Counted from the first letter of the stretch, positions 42,224 through 52,712 are shown. The stretch: DNA of 64,000 nt from Cytophagales bacterium (GCA_020402945.1 JADBYQ010000079.1:1-64000); one strand, 5' to 3'. Numbers and translations are program-made. Notes: generated by a model from the letters alone, not told the origin.

Positions 42224-43918
42224 CTAGAAGCTCCAAGTTAACCCTGCCAGCGCCTGAAAGCCTCTAACGGGATAGCACAAGTACACTTGGTATTGGTTAT
42301 CCAAGATGTTATTCGCCTTTATAAAAAAGGAAAATTGATCCGATACTAAGTAGCTTGCTTTCAAATTTAAATCGGTGGCTTCCGATATCGTAATCGCTTT
42401 ATAAGTCTTTATGATCGGATCATCAATGGACAATGCTTTCATGCCGCCCTGCAAAATGAAATCCGCATCCAGCAAGATTTTATTGTAGATATTATATGAA
42501 GCCTGAAATCCAATTCGATAGGTTGGCCGATGCCATGCCTCTTTTATTTTGTCTGTTGAGTAACCAAAGTAGTCTCCCCGAACGGAAGCTCTGACTTTTT
42601 CCGCTGCTGAATAGCCTAATTCTACAAATAAGTTAACGCGCTGGGTATTCCCCTGATCAACTACTACCGCAAACTGTTGGGCTTTTGCAGAATCGTTTTG
42701 ATAAAAATAGAGGTTCTTCAAATTCGCTGCGCCAAATCCGGTATGAAAGGCAACTTTACCCCCCAATTTACCTTTGAGTCCTCCCAGAAATTCCACTGTA
42801 CGGTTGGTATGATTGAGAAGTACATTCTGCCGAATCCAGCTATTTTCACGAGACAGTGAGTGCAGCGAGACTTTGTCCATATCTCCGGTAAGGCCGGCAT
42901 AAATTTGAACAGACTGACTCAGCTCATAAATAGCTAAAAGATTCGGATAGAGGTTGACTGATTTAATGTTTCCCAACGTATCATTTTGAAAAGCAGTATT
43001 CACTCCAATCGTCAATGTCAGATTCTCTATTGGCGAAAACTGATAAGAGGGTCTGATCTTTAGCAAATGTCTTGATCTTGCACCCTGTGGTTCGAATGTT
43101 CTGGCCATTACGAAGTAATCCGCATTTAAGTTTATTCGATTTGACTTCTTGAGTTTATAAGCACTGGTAAGGTTCAAATTAATTTCGCTTTCGCTCGAGG
43201 ATAAACGATCCGTTAGGTAAGAAAATCCTCCTGCCAACTTATACTCGAAATCGGATGTGGTCAAGTTGCTAATATCGGCACCTAGACTATAAACAGTATA
43301 CGATTGAGCGGACGCATCTCCTTTAAAAACAACAGGCAGCGTGCCATAGAATTTATTGTTCCAGTTCTCAAACGAAAGGAATGCACCGGAGCTAAACGAT
43401 TTGCCAAAAGTATTGCCAAAAATTTTCACAGCCGTTGAACCACTGGAAGAATTCCCGCCATCTACCGGGCCGCTTCCAAAACTATGATGCGATACTTTAA
43501 GCCCATAATATTTATTCCTATCGCGTTTAGAGGTAAGGTAGCCCTCAATAAGCGGTGAAGCATAACTACCATAGCCAACACGCACATAATTCCCATACAA
43601 TTTTCTGATCGGCTCCGTCTTTAACTTGAGCGGGCGTATAGACGGACTAAAGTCGGGTGTTGTGAAATCCACTTTCTTAAACGAATAAGTAATTTCCGGT
43701 TTTATTGGTTCGGCAGGCCTCGGTGGAACTTTTTCAAAGTTACGATCAACCTTTGGCAGCACAATCTGTTTGTCTTTTACAATTTGAATTTCAACTTTTT
43801 CAATTTCTCCTTGATCTTGTGCTTGAGTGTTACCTGTCAAAAAGAAAAAAGACAACATAGCTAATGTAGCCTTGACAGGGTGACTTCCTCGACAAAAAAC
43901 GTGCACTAATTTCTTCAT
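42224..43918 (-). CDS. Outer-membrane beta-barrel protein (TonB-receptor-like barrel without plug)
   Basis: A 564-aa protein with a signal peptide ending near NTQAQ (residue 34). A proline-rich periplasmic segment follows (~50-80, PPRPAEPIKPEI), then about 480 residues of alternating amphipathic strands with aromatic girdles, ending in F (GLTWSF), as in outer-membrane barrels. The C-terminal half resembles the barrel of TonB-dependent receptors (INLNADYFVMARTFEP, ILLDADFILQGG, NILDNQYQVY), but I see no plug domain. It starts five bases after the TPR-protein gene and precedes the SPOR/ExbB/ExbD/TonB genes, so it probably works as the outer-membrane member of that set. Confidence 0.75.
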   Translation of the reverse strand: MKKLVHVFCRGSHPVKATLAMLSFFFLTGNTQAQDQGEIEKVEIQIVKDKQIVLPKVDRNFEKVPPRPAEPIKPEITYSFKKVDFTTPDFSPSIRPLKLKTEPIRKLYGNYVRVGYGSYASPLIEGYLTSKRDRNKYYGLKVSHHSFGSGPVDGGNSSSGSTAVKIFGNTFGKSFSSGAFLSFENWNNKFYGTLPVVFKGDASAQSYTVYSLGADISNLTTSDFEYKLAGGFSYLTDRLSSSESEINLNLTSAYKLKKSNRINLNADYFVMARTFEPQGARSRHLLKIRPSYQFSPIENLTLTIGVNTAFQNDTLGNIKSVNLYPNLLAIYELSQSVQIYAGLTGDMDKVSLHSLSRENSWIRQNVLLNHTNRTVEFLGGLKGKLGGKVAFHTGFGAANLKNLYFYQNDSAKAQQFAVVVDQGNTQRVNLFVELGYSAAEKVRASVRGDYFGYSTDKIKEAWHRPTYRIGFQASYNIYNKILLDADFILQGGMKALSIDDPIIKTYKAITISEATDLNLKASYLVSDQFSFFIKANNILDNQYQVYLCYPVRGFQALAGLTWSF

Positions 43919-43922
43919 CTAC

Positions 43923-46900
43923 CTACTGTTCATTTTCTAACGTATCAGACTTCATTTTCTGCAGTCGTTGAATTTCAATTTGATCTAACGCATTCAACTT
44001 TTCAGCAGCAGTGCGCCTTATCGTTTCAATGGGAAAATTGTCTACTAGTGATTTTAACACAGCTTTAGCATTAAAAGGGTCACCAACCGCTAAAAAGTTA
44101 TCGGACAGCAAGAGGTATGATTTGCCGACCCATTCCGGATAGTTTGCAAAATCAGTGTTAAGGCTTACCAGCGTTTCGTAACACTGCTTGTGTTCCTTGG
44201 TGAGATAGAATAGCTCGCCAAGGAGATATTTTGCTTCTGCGCCATGCTCTTCTTGGGCTGCATTTATCGTGGCGATAAATTCATCCTTTGCGGACTCAAA
44301 ATCGCCCAGCGCTTTGGCAATTTTACCCAAGTATAAAGATGCCTTGTTGATTGCTCCTGCATTGCCACCCCCACTCTGCAAGATTGTTTCTGCATATGAT
44401 TTAGCTGAGTCATATTGCTGCAAAAAGAAGTAGGATTCCATCAGCCCATTCCAGGCAACATTTTGTTCCTTTTTGTTTGAAGCGATTTTAGAAAGTCGTT
44501 GATAGGCCGGAACAGCTTTGTCAAAAGTGCCCTGCTTGAACTCTAACTCCGCAATGCGCGCGACTACTTTATTGGCGAAAGCAAAGGCTTGGTCCTGATT
44601 GATTAAGTAATAGAGGCGAAGTGCGTCTGTGAAATTTTTTAAACGATAGGTAGCCTCGGCAAGGTAATAATTGGCTTCGGTCACTCGCGGGCTCGTAGGG
44701 TATTGGTTGGTGTAGGCCGTGAGGCGTTGAATGGCTCTCGTATAGTCCTGATTGAAGTAGAGATTTTTTGCTGTTTCATATTCAACCGACTCAATGCCCT
44801 TTGTCTCTGGATTGGATTTTTTATAGTCTGCCAGATACTTGTCAAACTCTTGCGATCGACCAGCCAGGTTCAATGATTCCTGAAGTGGTAGCAATATGTC
44901 TGAACTGGCAGGATGAGTAGGATAATTTTCCAACACTGTAATATAATCATCTGATGTTTTACCAAAGTCTTTCAAGTTATAGTAACAGGCCGCTCTACGA
45001 GTAAAAGCATAGGGTGCGAATCTGGACGAGGAAAATGATGCAATAACTTTAGAATAGTTAACTACTGCGGCAGCATAATTGCCCTGCTCAAAATCCAGTT
45101 GAGCGCGTTGAAAAAGTCCTTCGTCCACGAATCTTGACTTAGGATAGTTCTTCACAAAAAAATCAAACTCTGAAAAGGCTTCATTATACTTTCTTAAAAC
45201 GCCCGAGATAACAGCCGCCTGAAGATGTGCGTAATCTGCGTCAACCGAGTTGGCAGAAATCGCCTTTTTGTATGTTGCCAACGCATCGGTATACTCTTTT
45301 GACACATAATAACAATCCGCCAGTCGCAATAGGCCATCGGCATAGTTTGACTGACTCTTGGGTGCCTTATTTACAAATTCCTTAAAATTAAAAAGTGCAC
45401 GATCGTATTGCAGCAGATTGAAATAGGAATAGCCAAGTCCGTACCTTGCTTTCAGCAAAACATCCATGTTGGAATATCCGGTTAACCCTACTACGCTTAA
45501 GTAAAAGGTTGCAGCTTGTTCGTACTGCTTTTGTAATGACAACGATTCGCCATTCCAGAAATTGGCTTCAGCCACATAGTCCTGATTAATCGGATACTGA
45601 ACTGATTTCTCCAAATAGTGACTCGCTTGGAGGTAGTCTTCTCGATTAAACAGGTCGAGGCCCTTTAGCAAGGTTGCTTTCTGATACGCTCGATCTACGG
45701 CTACACTTCGTGAAGGCAACGATTCAATATAGGCTATTGCCTTATTGTAGTTGCTGGCGTTTACATAGGCTTGCGAAAGCAATTCTCTGATTTCGTTTGA
45801 GTAGGCGCTTTGTGGAAAAGCAGTTAGCAAATTTTCAAACTCACTAATAGCTTGATCTGCCCGACCTGATTCGTAGGCAATTTTTGCAAATTGAAAAGTA
45901 GCCTCTTCCACTAGCTTTTTGTCGGATATAAACTTTCGGGCGATGTCAAATGATGTAAGAGCCATCGGCTTCTGTTGTTTCTTTAAGTAGAGAGACCCCA
46001 GGTAGTAGGCAGAATAACATCCTATTGAATCGGTATCGCTAAATGAAGATTTTAAATATCGCAGGGCGATGTCATCTTCATTTATGATAAAAGCTGCGTA
46101 GCCAGCCCGTAGCAAAATGCCTTTTTCGGCAGTATCCTCTTTGCCATTCAAATAAGTTGTGTAGGCGGCTAACGCCTCTTTGTTATTCCCTTTCTTAAAA
46201 TGGGCTTCAGCAACCAATAGCGATATATCGTCCACATTATTAACCCCTTGCCTATCGGCCAATTGAGCACTATAACTTAGTAACTCATCGTACTTTTTCT
46301 GCTTGTAATAAACGTTCGCCAATAGGTAGGGAACAATTTTGCCATATGCCTCATTTTGCTCAGCTCGTTGCAAATCTAAAAGCGCGTTTTCAAAGTCATT
46401 TTTTCCATACTCGATAAAACCGGAATAGTAGCTGGCAGCAGGGCCATACTGCCCTCCTTGCGATTTAATAAAGTTAAATTGATCAAGTGATTCAACTAAT
46501 GAACGTTGGCTAAACAAACTGTAGCCAAATCGGAATCTACCGCGGTTTTGTTGTTCAACGCTGAGTGTGGAAAAGTTAACCTTGCTGAAATAGTTGGAAG
46601 ATTTTTTGTAGTTTTTTTCGATGTAAAAAAAGTTGGCAAGCTCAAAATTCGCCACGATTGCTTTCGCATGGTTTGGATAGGCATTTACGAAATCTGAAAA
46701 TCTCTTCTCCGCATCTGAATGATATAAATTAAGAGCACAGTAAGCGATGTAGTATTCGGCATCTATAAAGCGTAGATCACCTGGCGTAAGGAGCATCTGC
46801 AATTCAGAGAAACTTTCGCGAGCCGGACCAAACTGTCCTCTGTCCATTTGGTCAATTCCCATTTGATAGGTTCTTTCTATTTTCTGCTGCGAAAGAAGGT

Positions 46901-46961
46901 CTTGTGCACCCGAAGTATGAAATAGGAATAGACTGAGAGCAAGGGCGCAAACAACTTTCAT
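43923..46961 (-). CDS. Very long exported TPR-repeat protein
   Basis: A 1012-aa protein. The ATG at 46961 starts a clear signal peptide (MKVVCALALSLFLFHTSGAQ); the frame is open to 47036 but that would place 25 residues before it. The rest is a superhelix of about 25 tetratricopeptide repeats, for example ALNLYHSDAEKRFSDFVNAYP, with TPR signatures such as NYAAAVVNYSKVIASF and YDRALFNFKEFVNKAP. It resembles the periplasmic CpoB/YbgF role of linking Tol/TonB energy to cell wall growth, but is far longer. It heads the run barrel-SPOR-exbB-exbD-tonB with five bases to the barrel gene, suggesting it scaffolds that complex in the periplasm. The function is inferred. Confidence 0.85.
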   Translation of the reverse strand: MKVVCALALSLFLFHTSGAQDLLSQQKIERTYQMGIDQMDRGQFGPARESFSELQMLLTPGDLRFIDAEYYIAYCALNLYHSDAEKRFSDFVNAYPNHAKAIVANFELANFFYIEKNYKKSSNYFSKVNFSTLSVEQQNRGRFRFGYSLFSQRSLVESLDQFNFIKSQGGQYGPAASYYSGFIEYGKNDFENALLDLQRAEQNEAYGKIVPYLLANVYYKQKKYDELLSYSAQLADRQGVNNVDDISLLVAEAHFKKGNNKEALAAYTTYLNGKEDTAEKGILLRAGYAAFIINEDDIALRYLKSSFSDTDSIGCYSAYYLGSLYLKKQQKPMALTSFDIARKFISDKKLVEEATFQFAKIAYESGRADQAISEFENLLTAFPQSAYSNEIRELLSQAYVNASNYNKAIAYIESLPSRSVAVDRAYQKATLLKGLDLFNREDYLQASHYLEKSVQYPINQDYVAEANFWNGESLSLQKQYEQAATFYLSVVGLTGYSNMDVLLKARYGLGYSYFNLLQYDRALFNFKEFVNKAPKSQSNYADGLLRLADCYYVSKEYTDALATYKKAISANSVDADYAHLQAAVISGVLRKYNEAFSEFDFFVKNYPKSRFVDEGLFQRAQLDFEQGNYAAAVVNYSKVIASFSSSRFAPYAFTRRAACYYNLKDFGKTSDDYITVLENYPTHPASSDILLPLQESLNLAGRSQEFDKYLADYKKSNPETKGIESVEYETAKNLYFNQDYTRAIQRLTAYTNQYPTSPRVTEANYYLAEATYRLKNFTDALRLYYLINQDQAFAFANKVVARIAELEFKQGTFDKAVPAYQRLSKIASNKKEQNVAWNGLMESYFFLQQYDSAKSYAETILQSGGGNAGAINKASLYLGKIAKALGDFESAKDEFIATINAAQEEHGAEAKYLLGELFYLTKEHKQCYETLVSLNTDFANYPEWVGKSYLLLSDNFLAVGDPFNAKAVLKSLVDNFPIETIRRTAAEKLNALDQIEIQRLQKMKSDTLENEQ

Positions 46962-47165
46962 GAAAAGCTTTTCCACAAAACAGTAAAATGCCGTGCTTAG
47001 TATAGTACTCCGTTTAAAAAATATCATTGCGTGCAAAAAATAATTCAGCTACACGAGTTCAAAGCTACCAATAACTTATTAATTAGTAGAACAATCGAGA
47101 GTAGATATTCAATAAAAGAAAAAATAGTTAATCGAACTTTCAGTTGATTCGAATAAAGATAACTA

Positions 47166-48188
47166 TCAGAATATCAGCTTAAAAACCAGCTCTTTTAAAA
47201 TCTGACTTTCATCTTCACTCCCCACATTTACACCTTTCAATTTTAGATCGGCTTGTTTTAGGAGCGAAACATTTCTGATAATTTGATCTGGACGAAAATT
47301 TCTCAGTGCGCTCAGATAGTCTTTAACAGCATAAGGGCTAATCTTCAATGCCGTTACGAGACCTTTCTCACTTCGATCAGGCGTTGAAACAGCAATTAGC
47401 AATTTGCTAAAAAAGGAAAACAAAAAAGCAACGAGCGGAATACCTGGGTTCTTCTTAACATTCCCCTCAAAGTAGTTTAGTACTTTGGTCAGTTGCAACG
47501 TTTCTTTGGCAATCAACGCTTTCTGCAATTCAAAAATATTGTACTCTCGACTGATGCCGACTAGCGCCATCACTTTTGCCGAAGTAATCACTTCATTGAT
47601 CGTGGCACCAATAAGAACTTTATCGATTTCGTTAGCTAATCTGTTTAAATCGTTTCCCACGTACTCTGTCAGAACCCTTATAGCTCCATCTTCCATTTGA
47701 AAGCCCTTGTCGCTAACATAAGTTGCAACAAACTCAGGCAGATGGCTTTCATATGGCTTTTTAAACGTGGCGGAAGTAGTCAATTGCTCTGCCTTTTTAC
47801 CTAATTCTTTTCTCTTGTCAAGTGTTTTGTGCTTGTGGCATAAAACCAAAATGGTGGAAGGGACTGGCCGAGAAAGGTAGTCCAGCAATAGTTTGGTTCC
47901 CGATTCCTTTTGCAAATCTGGAATATCTTGTGCTTCACGAACGATGACCACCTGTCTTTCTGCCATCATTGGAAAACGCTTAGCATTCGTCAATATCACG
48001 TTAACTGGTGCGTCTTTTCCATAGAGAACTATTTGATTGAAGCTTTTTTCACTCTCACTTAATGCATGCGCTTCGATATAATTGGAAATCAGATCAATAT
48101 AATAAGTCTCCTCTCCCTGTAACAAATACACAGGGTCAAACTTCTTCGCCTTGAGCCGATCAACTATTTTCTTTGCAGAGGCATCCAT
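47166..48188 (-). CDS. holA: DNA polymerase III delta subunit
   Basis: A 340-aa protein with the HolA order: degenerate AAA+ domain (PVYLLQGEETYYIDLI, VNVILTNAKRFPMMAERQVVIVREAQD), the PSTILVLCHKHKTLDKR region, then the lid and collar helices (YVGNDLNRLANEIDKV, ISREYNIFELQKALIAKE). Delta opens the sliding clamp within the clamp loader. The start ATG at 48188 is directly after the rhomboid gene stop on the same strand (one base between), so the two are cotranscribed. The loss of a Walker A motif is normal for delta. Confidence 0.92.
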   Translation of the reverse strand: MDASAKKIVDRLKAKKFDPVYLLQGEETYYIDLISNYIEAHALSESEKSFNQIVLYGKDAPVNVILTNAKRFPMMAERQVVIVREAQDIPDLQKESGTKLLLDYLSRPVPSTILVLCHKHKTLDKRKELGKKAEQLTTSATFKKPYESHLPEFVATYVSDKGFQMEDGAIRVLTEYVGNDLNRLANEIDKVLIGATINEVITSAKVMALVGISREYNIFELQKALIAKETLQLTKVLNYFEGNVKKNPGIPLVAFLFSFFSKLLIAVSTPDRSEKGLVTALKISPYAVKDYLSALRNFRPDQIIRNVSLLKQADLKLKGVNVGSEDESQILKELVFKLIF

Positions 48189-48189
48189 A

Positions 48190-48756
48190 TCAACGAATTC
48201 TTTTTTTGTCCGCCAAATTAAAGGCCGTTACACTTCCAACCAATGCACCGGCCAAGTGGGACTCCCAGGATATACGTGGGTCCATCGGCATAACGCCATA
48301 AAATATACCACCATAAGCAATAACCACCGCAACAGAGATAAGCAAGGACAAAAAATCCTGGCGCAAGAATCCAAAAACAATTAGAAATGCAGCTAGCCCA
48401 TAGATCAAACCACTGGCTCCAATATGGTAGGAAACGCGAGGGCTAAAAATCCAAACAAGCAGGTTGGTGAAAAGGTAGCATCGAAAGAATACGATGGCGC
48501 CAATTCTGTCATAAAAGAAAAAAAGCAAAGTGCCCAGAAATAGCAACGGAAATGTGTTCGACAGCAGGTGCATATAGCTTCCATGAATCATAGGAGCAGT
48601 TAAGATGCCAATTAGGCCGGAAAAACTCCGTGGTTTGATTCCTAAAAAACCTAAATCAATTTGGTAGAAAAATTGAATACTGAACGATAACCACATGACA
48701 AACACCAGTCTGAATGGGATAGCTGAACTATCAAAAACACTTCTATTTTGGGGCAT
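48190..48756 (-). CDS. Rhomboid-family intramembrane serine protease
   Basis: A 188-aa, six-TM protein. The catalytic dyad is Ser115 in HIGASGLIYG and His167 in ESHLAGALVG; the oxyanion-supporting His63 and Asn67 are in HLLSN. These residues fit an active rhomboid that cuts TM segments of other proteins within the membrane. It lies one base upstream of holA; that pairing is likely accidental functionally. The length is short but complete. Confidence 0.9.
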   Translation of the reverse strand: MPQNRSVFDSSAIPFRLVFVMWLSFSIQFFYQIDLGFLGIKPRSFSGLIGILTAPMIHGSYMHLLSNTFPLLFLGTLLFFFYDRIGAIVFFRCYLFTNLLVWIFSPRVSYHIGASGLIYGLAAFLIVFGFLRQDFLSLLISVAVVIAYGGIFYGVMPMDPRISWESHLAGALVGSVTAFNLADKKRIR

Positions 48757-48844
48757 TAAAGTATTTCAAAATTGACCCCGAAAAATACAAATTAGATTGT
48801 TGCCATCCTCCTTGTTACAACTTGAGAAGTTGATTGGACGTGTT

Positions 48845-49312
48845 TTATTTCTGCGTTGGGATTTTTAGCATAGGAAGGTTCACGAACCTTGCCTCTTCTT
48901 CCCCGACCGAATTGAGACCCAAAAGGCCTCCAGAAGACTCCGCTGTTTTTCTTGCAATTTCAAGCAGGCTTCGGTGAAACTCAAAGGCTAATTCCTTATC
49001 GATCTTCGAAAAAACATCATTCAAACCAGTAAGTTCATCAACAATTATTGGTTCTCGCTGGGCTGCTTTGGGCGGAAGTGACTGTATGATAACTTTCAAT
49101 TTATCCTCAAAGTCCTCAGCCATAATCCGATAGAATTCCATCATCTTTGATTTCCCGTTGCCTTGATTCTTTTGCGCCAACTGAATAGCCTTTTTGATCT
49201 CTTTTCGATCAATATCGTCATCAGCGCCCGCAATCAGAATGCAAACAAGTAACGGAGCTTTTAGCATCAAATCAACCTCGGAAGGGGAAAGCTTGTTGAG
49301 TTCTCGCGTCAT
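48845..49312 (-). CDS. TerB-like helical protein
   Basis: A 155-aa cytoplasmic protein whose helix layout and acidic turn (ILIAGADDDIDRKEIKKAI, residues ~25-42) resemble TerB/tellurite-resistance-like domains: hydrophobic helix, D-rich loop, then a charged helix. No membrane segment. The C-terminal half (GLNDVFSKIDKELAFEFHR, ARKTAESSGGLLGL) is conserved-looking but not assigned. It stands alone, divergent from the sigma-54 activator gene. TerB family proteins bind Ca2+ and are tied to stress responses; a similar domain forms the N-terminus of the ABC transporter at 28190-31285. Confidence 0.6.
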   Translation of the reverse strand: MTRELNKLSPSEVDLMLKAPLLVCILIAGADDDIDRKEIKKAIQLAQKNQGNGKSKMMEFYRIMAEDFEDKLKVIIQSLPPKAAQREPIIVDELTGLNDVFSKIDKELAFEFHRSLLEIARKTAESSGGLLGLNSVGEEEARFVNLPMLKIPTQK

Positions 49313-49406
49313 AGTATTTAGGTGTGGTTCGAATTTAGTATAAAATTTGCAACTTTTGTCTTAATAACTAAGTGTTTTCGATTACTTTTAAACAAAGAGC
49401 AACCGG

Positions 49407-50768
49407 ATGTACGAAAAAGACCCAATAAAAATTTTTGTCGTTGAAGATGACCCAACTTACACCCAATTCTTGAGGTATGTGCTATCGCTAAATCCTGATT
49501 TTGAAACAGAATTTTATGCCAGCGGCAAAGATTGCATCGATAATCTTTACAAACAGCCCTCAGTAATTACGCTAGACTACACCTTGCCTGATCTGCCGGG
49601 AGAGAAAGTGTTGAAGGCCGTTCGCGAATTCAACCCTGACATAAGCGTAATCATTATCTCGGCTCAGGATAAGATTGGCACTGCGGTTGAGCTATTGAAG
49701 ACAGGTGCTTTTGACTATATCACCAAAGACGAGGAGGCCAAAGACCGGATACTCAACTCGATCAAGAATGCGAGGAATAAAACAACGCTGATTCGTGAAA
49801 TTGGCCGTCTCCAACAAGAGATTTCTGTGAAATATGACTTCGAGAAGAGCATTATCGGAAATAGCACATCAATACAAAAGGTTTTTCAAAATATTGAAAG
49901 AGCCGTAAAAACGCTTATTACCGTTTCAATTACTGGTGAGACAGGCACCGGGAAAGAACTGGTGGCCAAAGCCATTCACTTCAATTCAAAAAGAAAGAAC
50001 AAGCCGTTCATAGCCGTCAATGTTGCTGCGATACCAAAGAATTTGATTGAAACCGAGTTATTTGGTCATGAAAAGGGAGCTTTTACAGGCGCATTGCAAC
50101 GAAGAATCGGAAAATTCGAAGAGGCCGAAGGTGGCACTTTGTTTCTGGATGAAATCGGAGAAATGGATATCAGCCTTCAGGCAAAACTACTACGGGTTTT
50201 GCAAGAAAAAGAACTTACTCGCATAGGCAGCAATCAGGTTCAGAAATTAGATGTACGCATTATAGTAGCCACCCACCGAAATCTTCAGGACGAAGTACGC
50301 GCGAAATCATTCCGGGAAGATTTGTATTACAGATTACTTGGTCTGCCTATACATCTACCCCCTCTAAGAGAACGCGGCCAAGATATCATTTTGATTGGCA
50401 AGCATTTTCTCGATCAATTTACCAGAGAGAATCAAATGCCTAAAATGAAAATAGGCGATGATGCCCGAAAAAAATTGTTGGGATATCTTTTTCCTGGTAA
50501 TGTAAGGGAACTAAAAGCAATTGTTGAATTGGCGGCAGTACTGAGCGATGGCCGGGAGCTTAAGGCAGAAGATATCTCATTTAACAGTCAGATACACACT
50601 GACAATTTTATGCAGAAGGAAATGACTTTGCAGGCGTATACCTACCACATTATTAGGAGCTTTTTGAAAAAATACGATGATAATGTGCTTGAGGTGGCCA
50701 GGCGACTAGACATTGGCAAGTCATCCATTTACAGGTACTTAAAGGAGATGGAACAAGCGGGGATATAG
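49407..50768 (+). CDS. Sigma-54-dependent response regulator (NtrC family)
   Basis: A 453-aa activator with three domains: receiver (~6-120; acidic pocket EDD at 13-15, phosphoacceptor Asp57 in [11 protein letters not shown], Lys107 in YITKDE), AAA+ sigma-54 activation domain (Walker A GETGTGKE at 177-184, GAFTGA at 224-229, Walker B TLFLDEIG at 244-251, an arginine finger region FREDLYYRL), and a C-terminal Fis-type HTH ([19 protein letters not shown]). It would remodel RNA polymerase sigma-54 at -24/-12 promoters when phosphorylated. The hybrid kinase gene starts three bases after its stop, so the two form one signalling operon. Confidence 0.95.
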   Translation: MYEKDPIKIFVVEDDPTYTQFLRYVLSLNPDFETEFYASGKDCIDNLYKQPSVITLDYTLPDLPGEKVLKAVREFNPDISVIIISAQDKIGTAVELLKTGAFDYITKDEEAKDRILNSIKNARNKTTLIREIGRLQQEISVKYDFEKSIIGNSTSIQKVFQNIERAVKTLITVSITGETGTGKELVAKAIHFNSKRKNKPFIAVNVAAIPKNLIETELFGHEKGAFTGALQRRIGKFEEAEGGTLFLDEIGEMDISLQAKLLRVLQEKELTRIGSNQVQKLDVRIIVATHRNLQDEVRAKSFREDLYYRLLGLPIHLPPLRERGQDIILIGKHFLDQFTRENQMPKMKIGDDARKKLLGYLFPGNVRELKAIVELAAVLSDGRELKAEDISFNSQIHTDNFMQKEMTLQAYTYHIIRSFLKKYDDNVLEVARRLDIGKSSIYRYLKEMEQAGI

Positions 50769-50771
50769 CTT

Positions 50772-52682
50772 ATGAGTGAACTAAAAAAATACGTTAAAAG
50801 AGGAGGTTTCTTTAAGGCGGTTGTTGAAGATGGTTCAGACTTAATTTTTGTGATCGACTACAATGGTAACATTGAGTATGTAAATTCATCTGTTAAAGAA
50901 ACACTAGGTTATCGACCGAGCAGTCTCATTGGAAAGAATTTTTTCAATTTTTTATCGGTCTCCTATCTTCCAAAGTTAATCTCCATCTTTAAGAAAATCA
51001 AGCGAAAAGTCTATGCAGAGTCGATCGAATTTCAATTCTTATGCAAAGATGGAACCTATAAATACTTGGAGTTTAATTCGATAAATCTCAAGCATAAAGA
51101 AAAAATAGAGGGTCACATCCTCGACTGCCGCGACATCACACAGCGAAAAAAGGATGCTGCGGAACTACAACGGGCGCAAAAAGCCAAAGAGCAATTTCTC
51201 GCAAACATTAGCCACGAAATACGCACCCCTATCAACGGGATTTCCGGAATGGCAACGTTAATGAGTCAGCTGCCGAGCGAAACTGACCAAGCGATTTATT
51301 TAAGTGCAATCAAAAGTGCAGCGGATAACCTTAAAGTTATTATAAATGATATTCTTGATATCGCCTCGATCGAATCAGGAAAACTGAAGTTTGAACAAAT
51401 TGGCTTCAACCTGAATGATTTACTTCAGTCGTTGGTCGGTACGTTCAACCATCAAGTAAAAGAGAAAGGTATAAAGTTTCACTTTGATCTTGAATCAGAG
51501 GCAAACCAAATTTTCGTAGGCGATCCGGTACGATTGAATCAAATCCTCGTAAATCTGATTAGTAACGCCATCAAATTTACCCATACCGGTTCGATTCATC
51601 TGGGTTGCAAAGTCTATAGTCACAAAGGAAAAAAATTCCAGATCCAATTTGAAGTGACAGATACAGGGATTGGGATACCAAAAGATAAATTACATACAAT
51701 TTTTGAGAGCTTTAGTCAAGCAGATTCCAGCGTCACGAGGAAGTATGGAGGTACTGGACTCGGGCTTACTATTGTGAAACAGTTGGTGGAACTTCAAGGG
51801 GGTCGAATAAGTGTCCATAGTAAACTAGACCGAGGATCCACTTTTTCATTTGTACTCCCCTATCAAAAAGGTGACGCAAAATCCATCAATCTACCCGGCT
51901 ATACCACAAGCAACGGCACGCAACAGAAGTTTAGCGGATTGAATGTACTGCTTGTTGAAGATAATGAGATTAATGGACTTTATGCAGGGAGTATTCTAAA
52001 AATGTGGGGCTGCAAGGTACGATTTGCAGAGAACGGGGCCGCAGCGGTGGAAATTGTAAAAGCTAACTCGTTTGACTTAGTGCTAATGGATATTCAAATG
52101 CCCGTTATGGATGGGTTTGAAGCAACGAAGATAATTCGTGAGTTGAACGACTCCAAAAGTAAACTGCCCATTATTGCGCTAACGGCCAACACGACCAGGA
52201 AAGATGTAGAAAAATGCTTGGCAGCAGGTATGGACGACTGCATATCAAAGCCATTTACTCCTGACGATCTTTTTAAAGCAATTAAGCGCCAGGTGGTAGT
52301 AAGAAAATCAAAAGTTTCGGAGGTAAAAAATGTAGTTCGGCCCTCATTCGACTTGAGTTATTTAGCAAGTGTTTCGAACAATAACGAAGATTTTATGAAC
52401 GAAATGATTGACACCTATTTGAAAACCATGCCACGGATTATTGAAGAAATACGAACCTTTTCTCAACAAAATGACTTTGAGAATCTATCGCGTGCAGCCC
52501 ACAAATTAAAACCCTCTATCACTTTGTTGGGCATACATCAAGCAAAAGAATTGGCGGCTGAGATTGAAAGTATCGCTAAGACGAGGCAAGTTTTGCCAGA
52601 GTTTCATAGGTCGATCGAATCGTTTTGTCGCATACTTGAAAAAGCCACTGCCGAAATTGCAGCGTCCAAAATCCAGTTCTGA
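50772..52682 (+). CDS. Hybrid histidine kinase with PAS, receiver and Hpt domains
   Basis: A 636-aa soluble-looking sensor kinase without TM helices. Domain order: PAS (~13-125, GSDLIFVIDYNGNIEYVN), HisKA with His148 in FLANISHEIRTP, HATPase_c (~250-362; N box NLISNAIKF, G1 DTGIGIP, G2 KYGGTGLGL), receiver (~390-505; Asp440 in LVLMDIQMPVMDG, Lys493) and Hpt (~530-630; His577 in AAHKLKP). This is a full phosphorelay in one chain, ending at an Hpt domain that may pass phosphate to the sigma-54 regulator encoded just upstream. The signal is probably cytoplasmic and unknown. Confidence 0.95.
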   Translation: MSELKKYVKRGGFFKAVVEDGSDLIFVIDYNGNIEYVNSSVKETLGYRPSSLIGKNFFNFLSVSYLPKLISIFKKIKRKVYAESIEFQFLCKDGTYKYLEFNSINLKHKEKIEGHILDCRDITQRKKDAAELQRAQKAKEQFLANISHEIRTPINGISGMATLMSQLPSETDQAIYLSAIKSAADNLKVIINDILDIASIESGKLKFEQIGFNLNDLLQSLVGTFNHQVKEKGIKFHFDLESEANQIFVGDPVRLNQILVNLISNAIKFTHTGSIHLGCKVYSHKGKKFQIQFEVTDTGIGIPKDKLHTIFESFSQADSSVTRKYGGTGLGLTIVKQLVELQGGRISVHSKLDRGSTFSFVLPYQKGDAKSINLPGYTTSNGTQQKFSGLNVLLVEDNEINGLYAGSILKMWGCKVRFAENGAAAVEIVKANSFDLVLMDIQMPVMDGFEATKIIRELNDSKSKLPIIALTANTTRKDVEKCLAAGMDDCISKPFTPDDLFKAIKRQVVVRKSKVSEVKNVVRPSFDLSYLASVSNNNEDFMNEMIDTYLKTMPRIIEEIRTFSQQNDFENLSRAAHKLKPSITLLGIHQAKELAAEIESIAKTRQVLPEFHRSIESFCRILEKATAEIAASKIQF

Positions 52683-52691
52683 CTCATCACC

Positions 52692-52712
52692 ACCAATTTC
52701 CGATAAATTGGT
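52692..52712 (+). terminator. Weak hairpin after the hybrid kinase gene
   Basis: ACCAATTT (52692-52699) and AAATTGGT (52705-52712) form an 8-bp stem with a 5-nt loop, 10 bp after the kinase stop. There is no U run behind it, so termination is doubtful. The remaining ~260 bp up to 52975 show no gene I can support. Confidence 0.35.
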
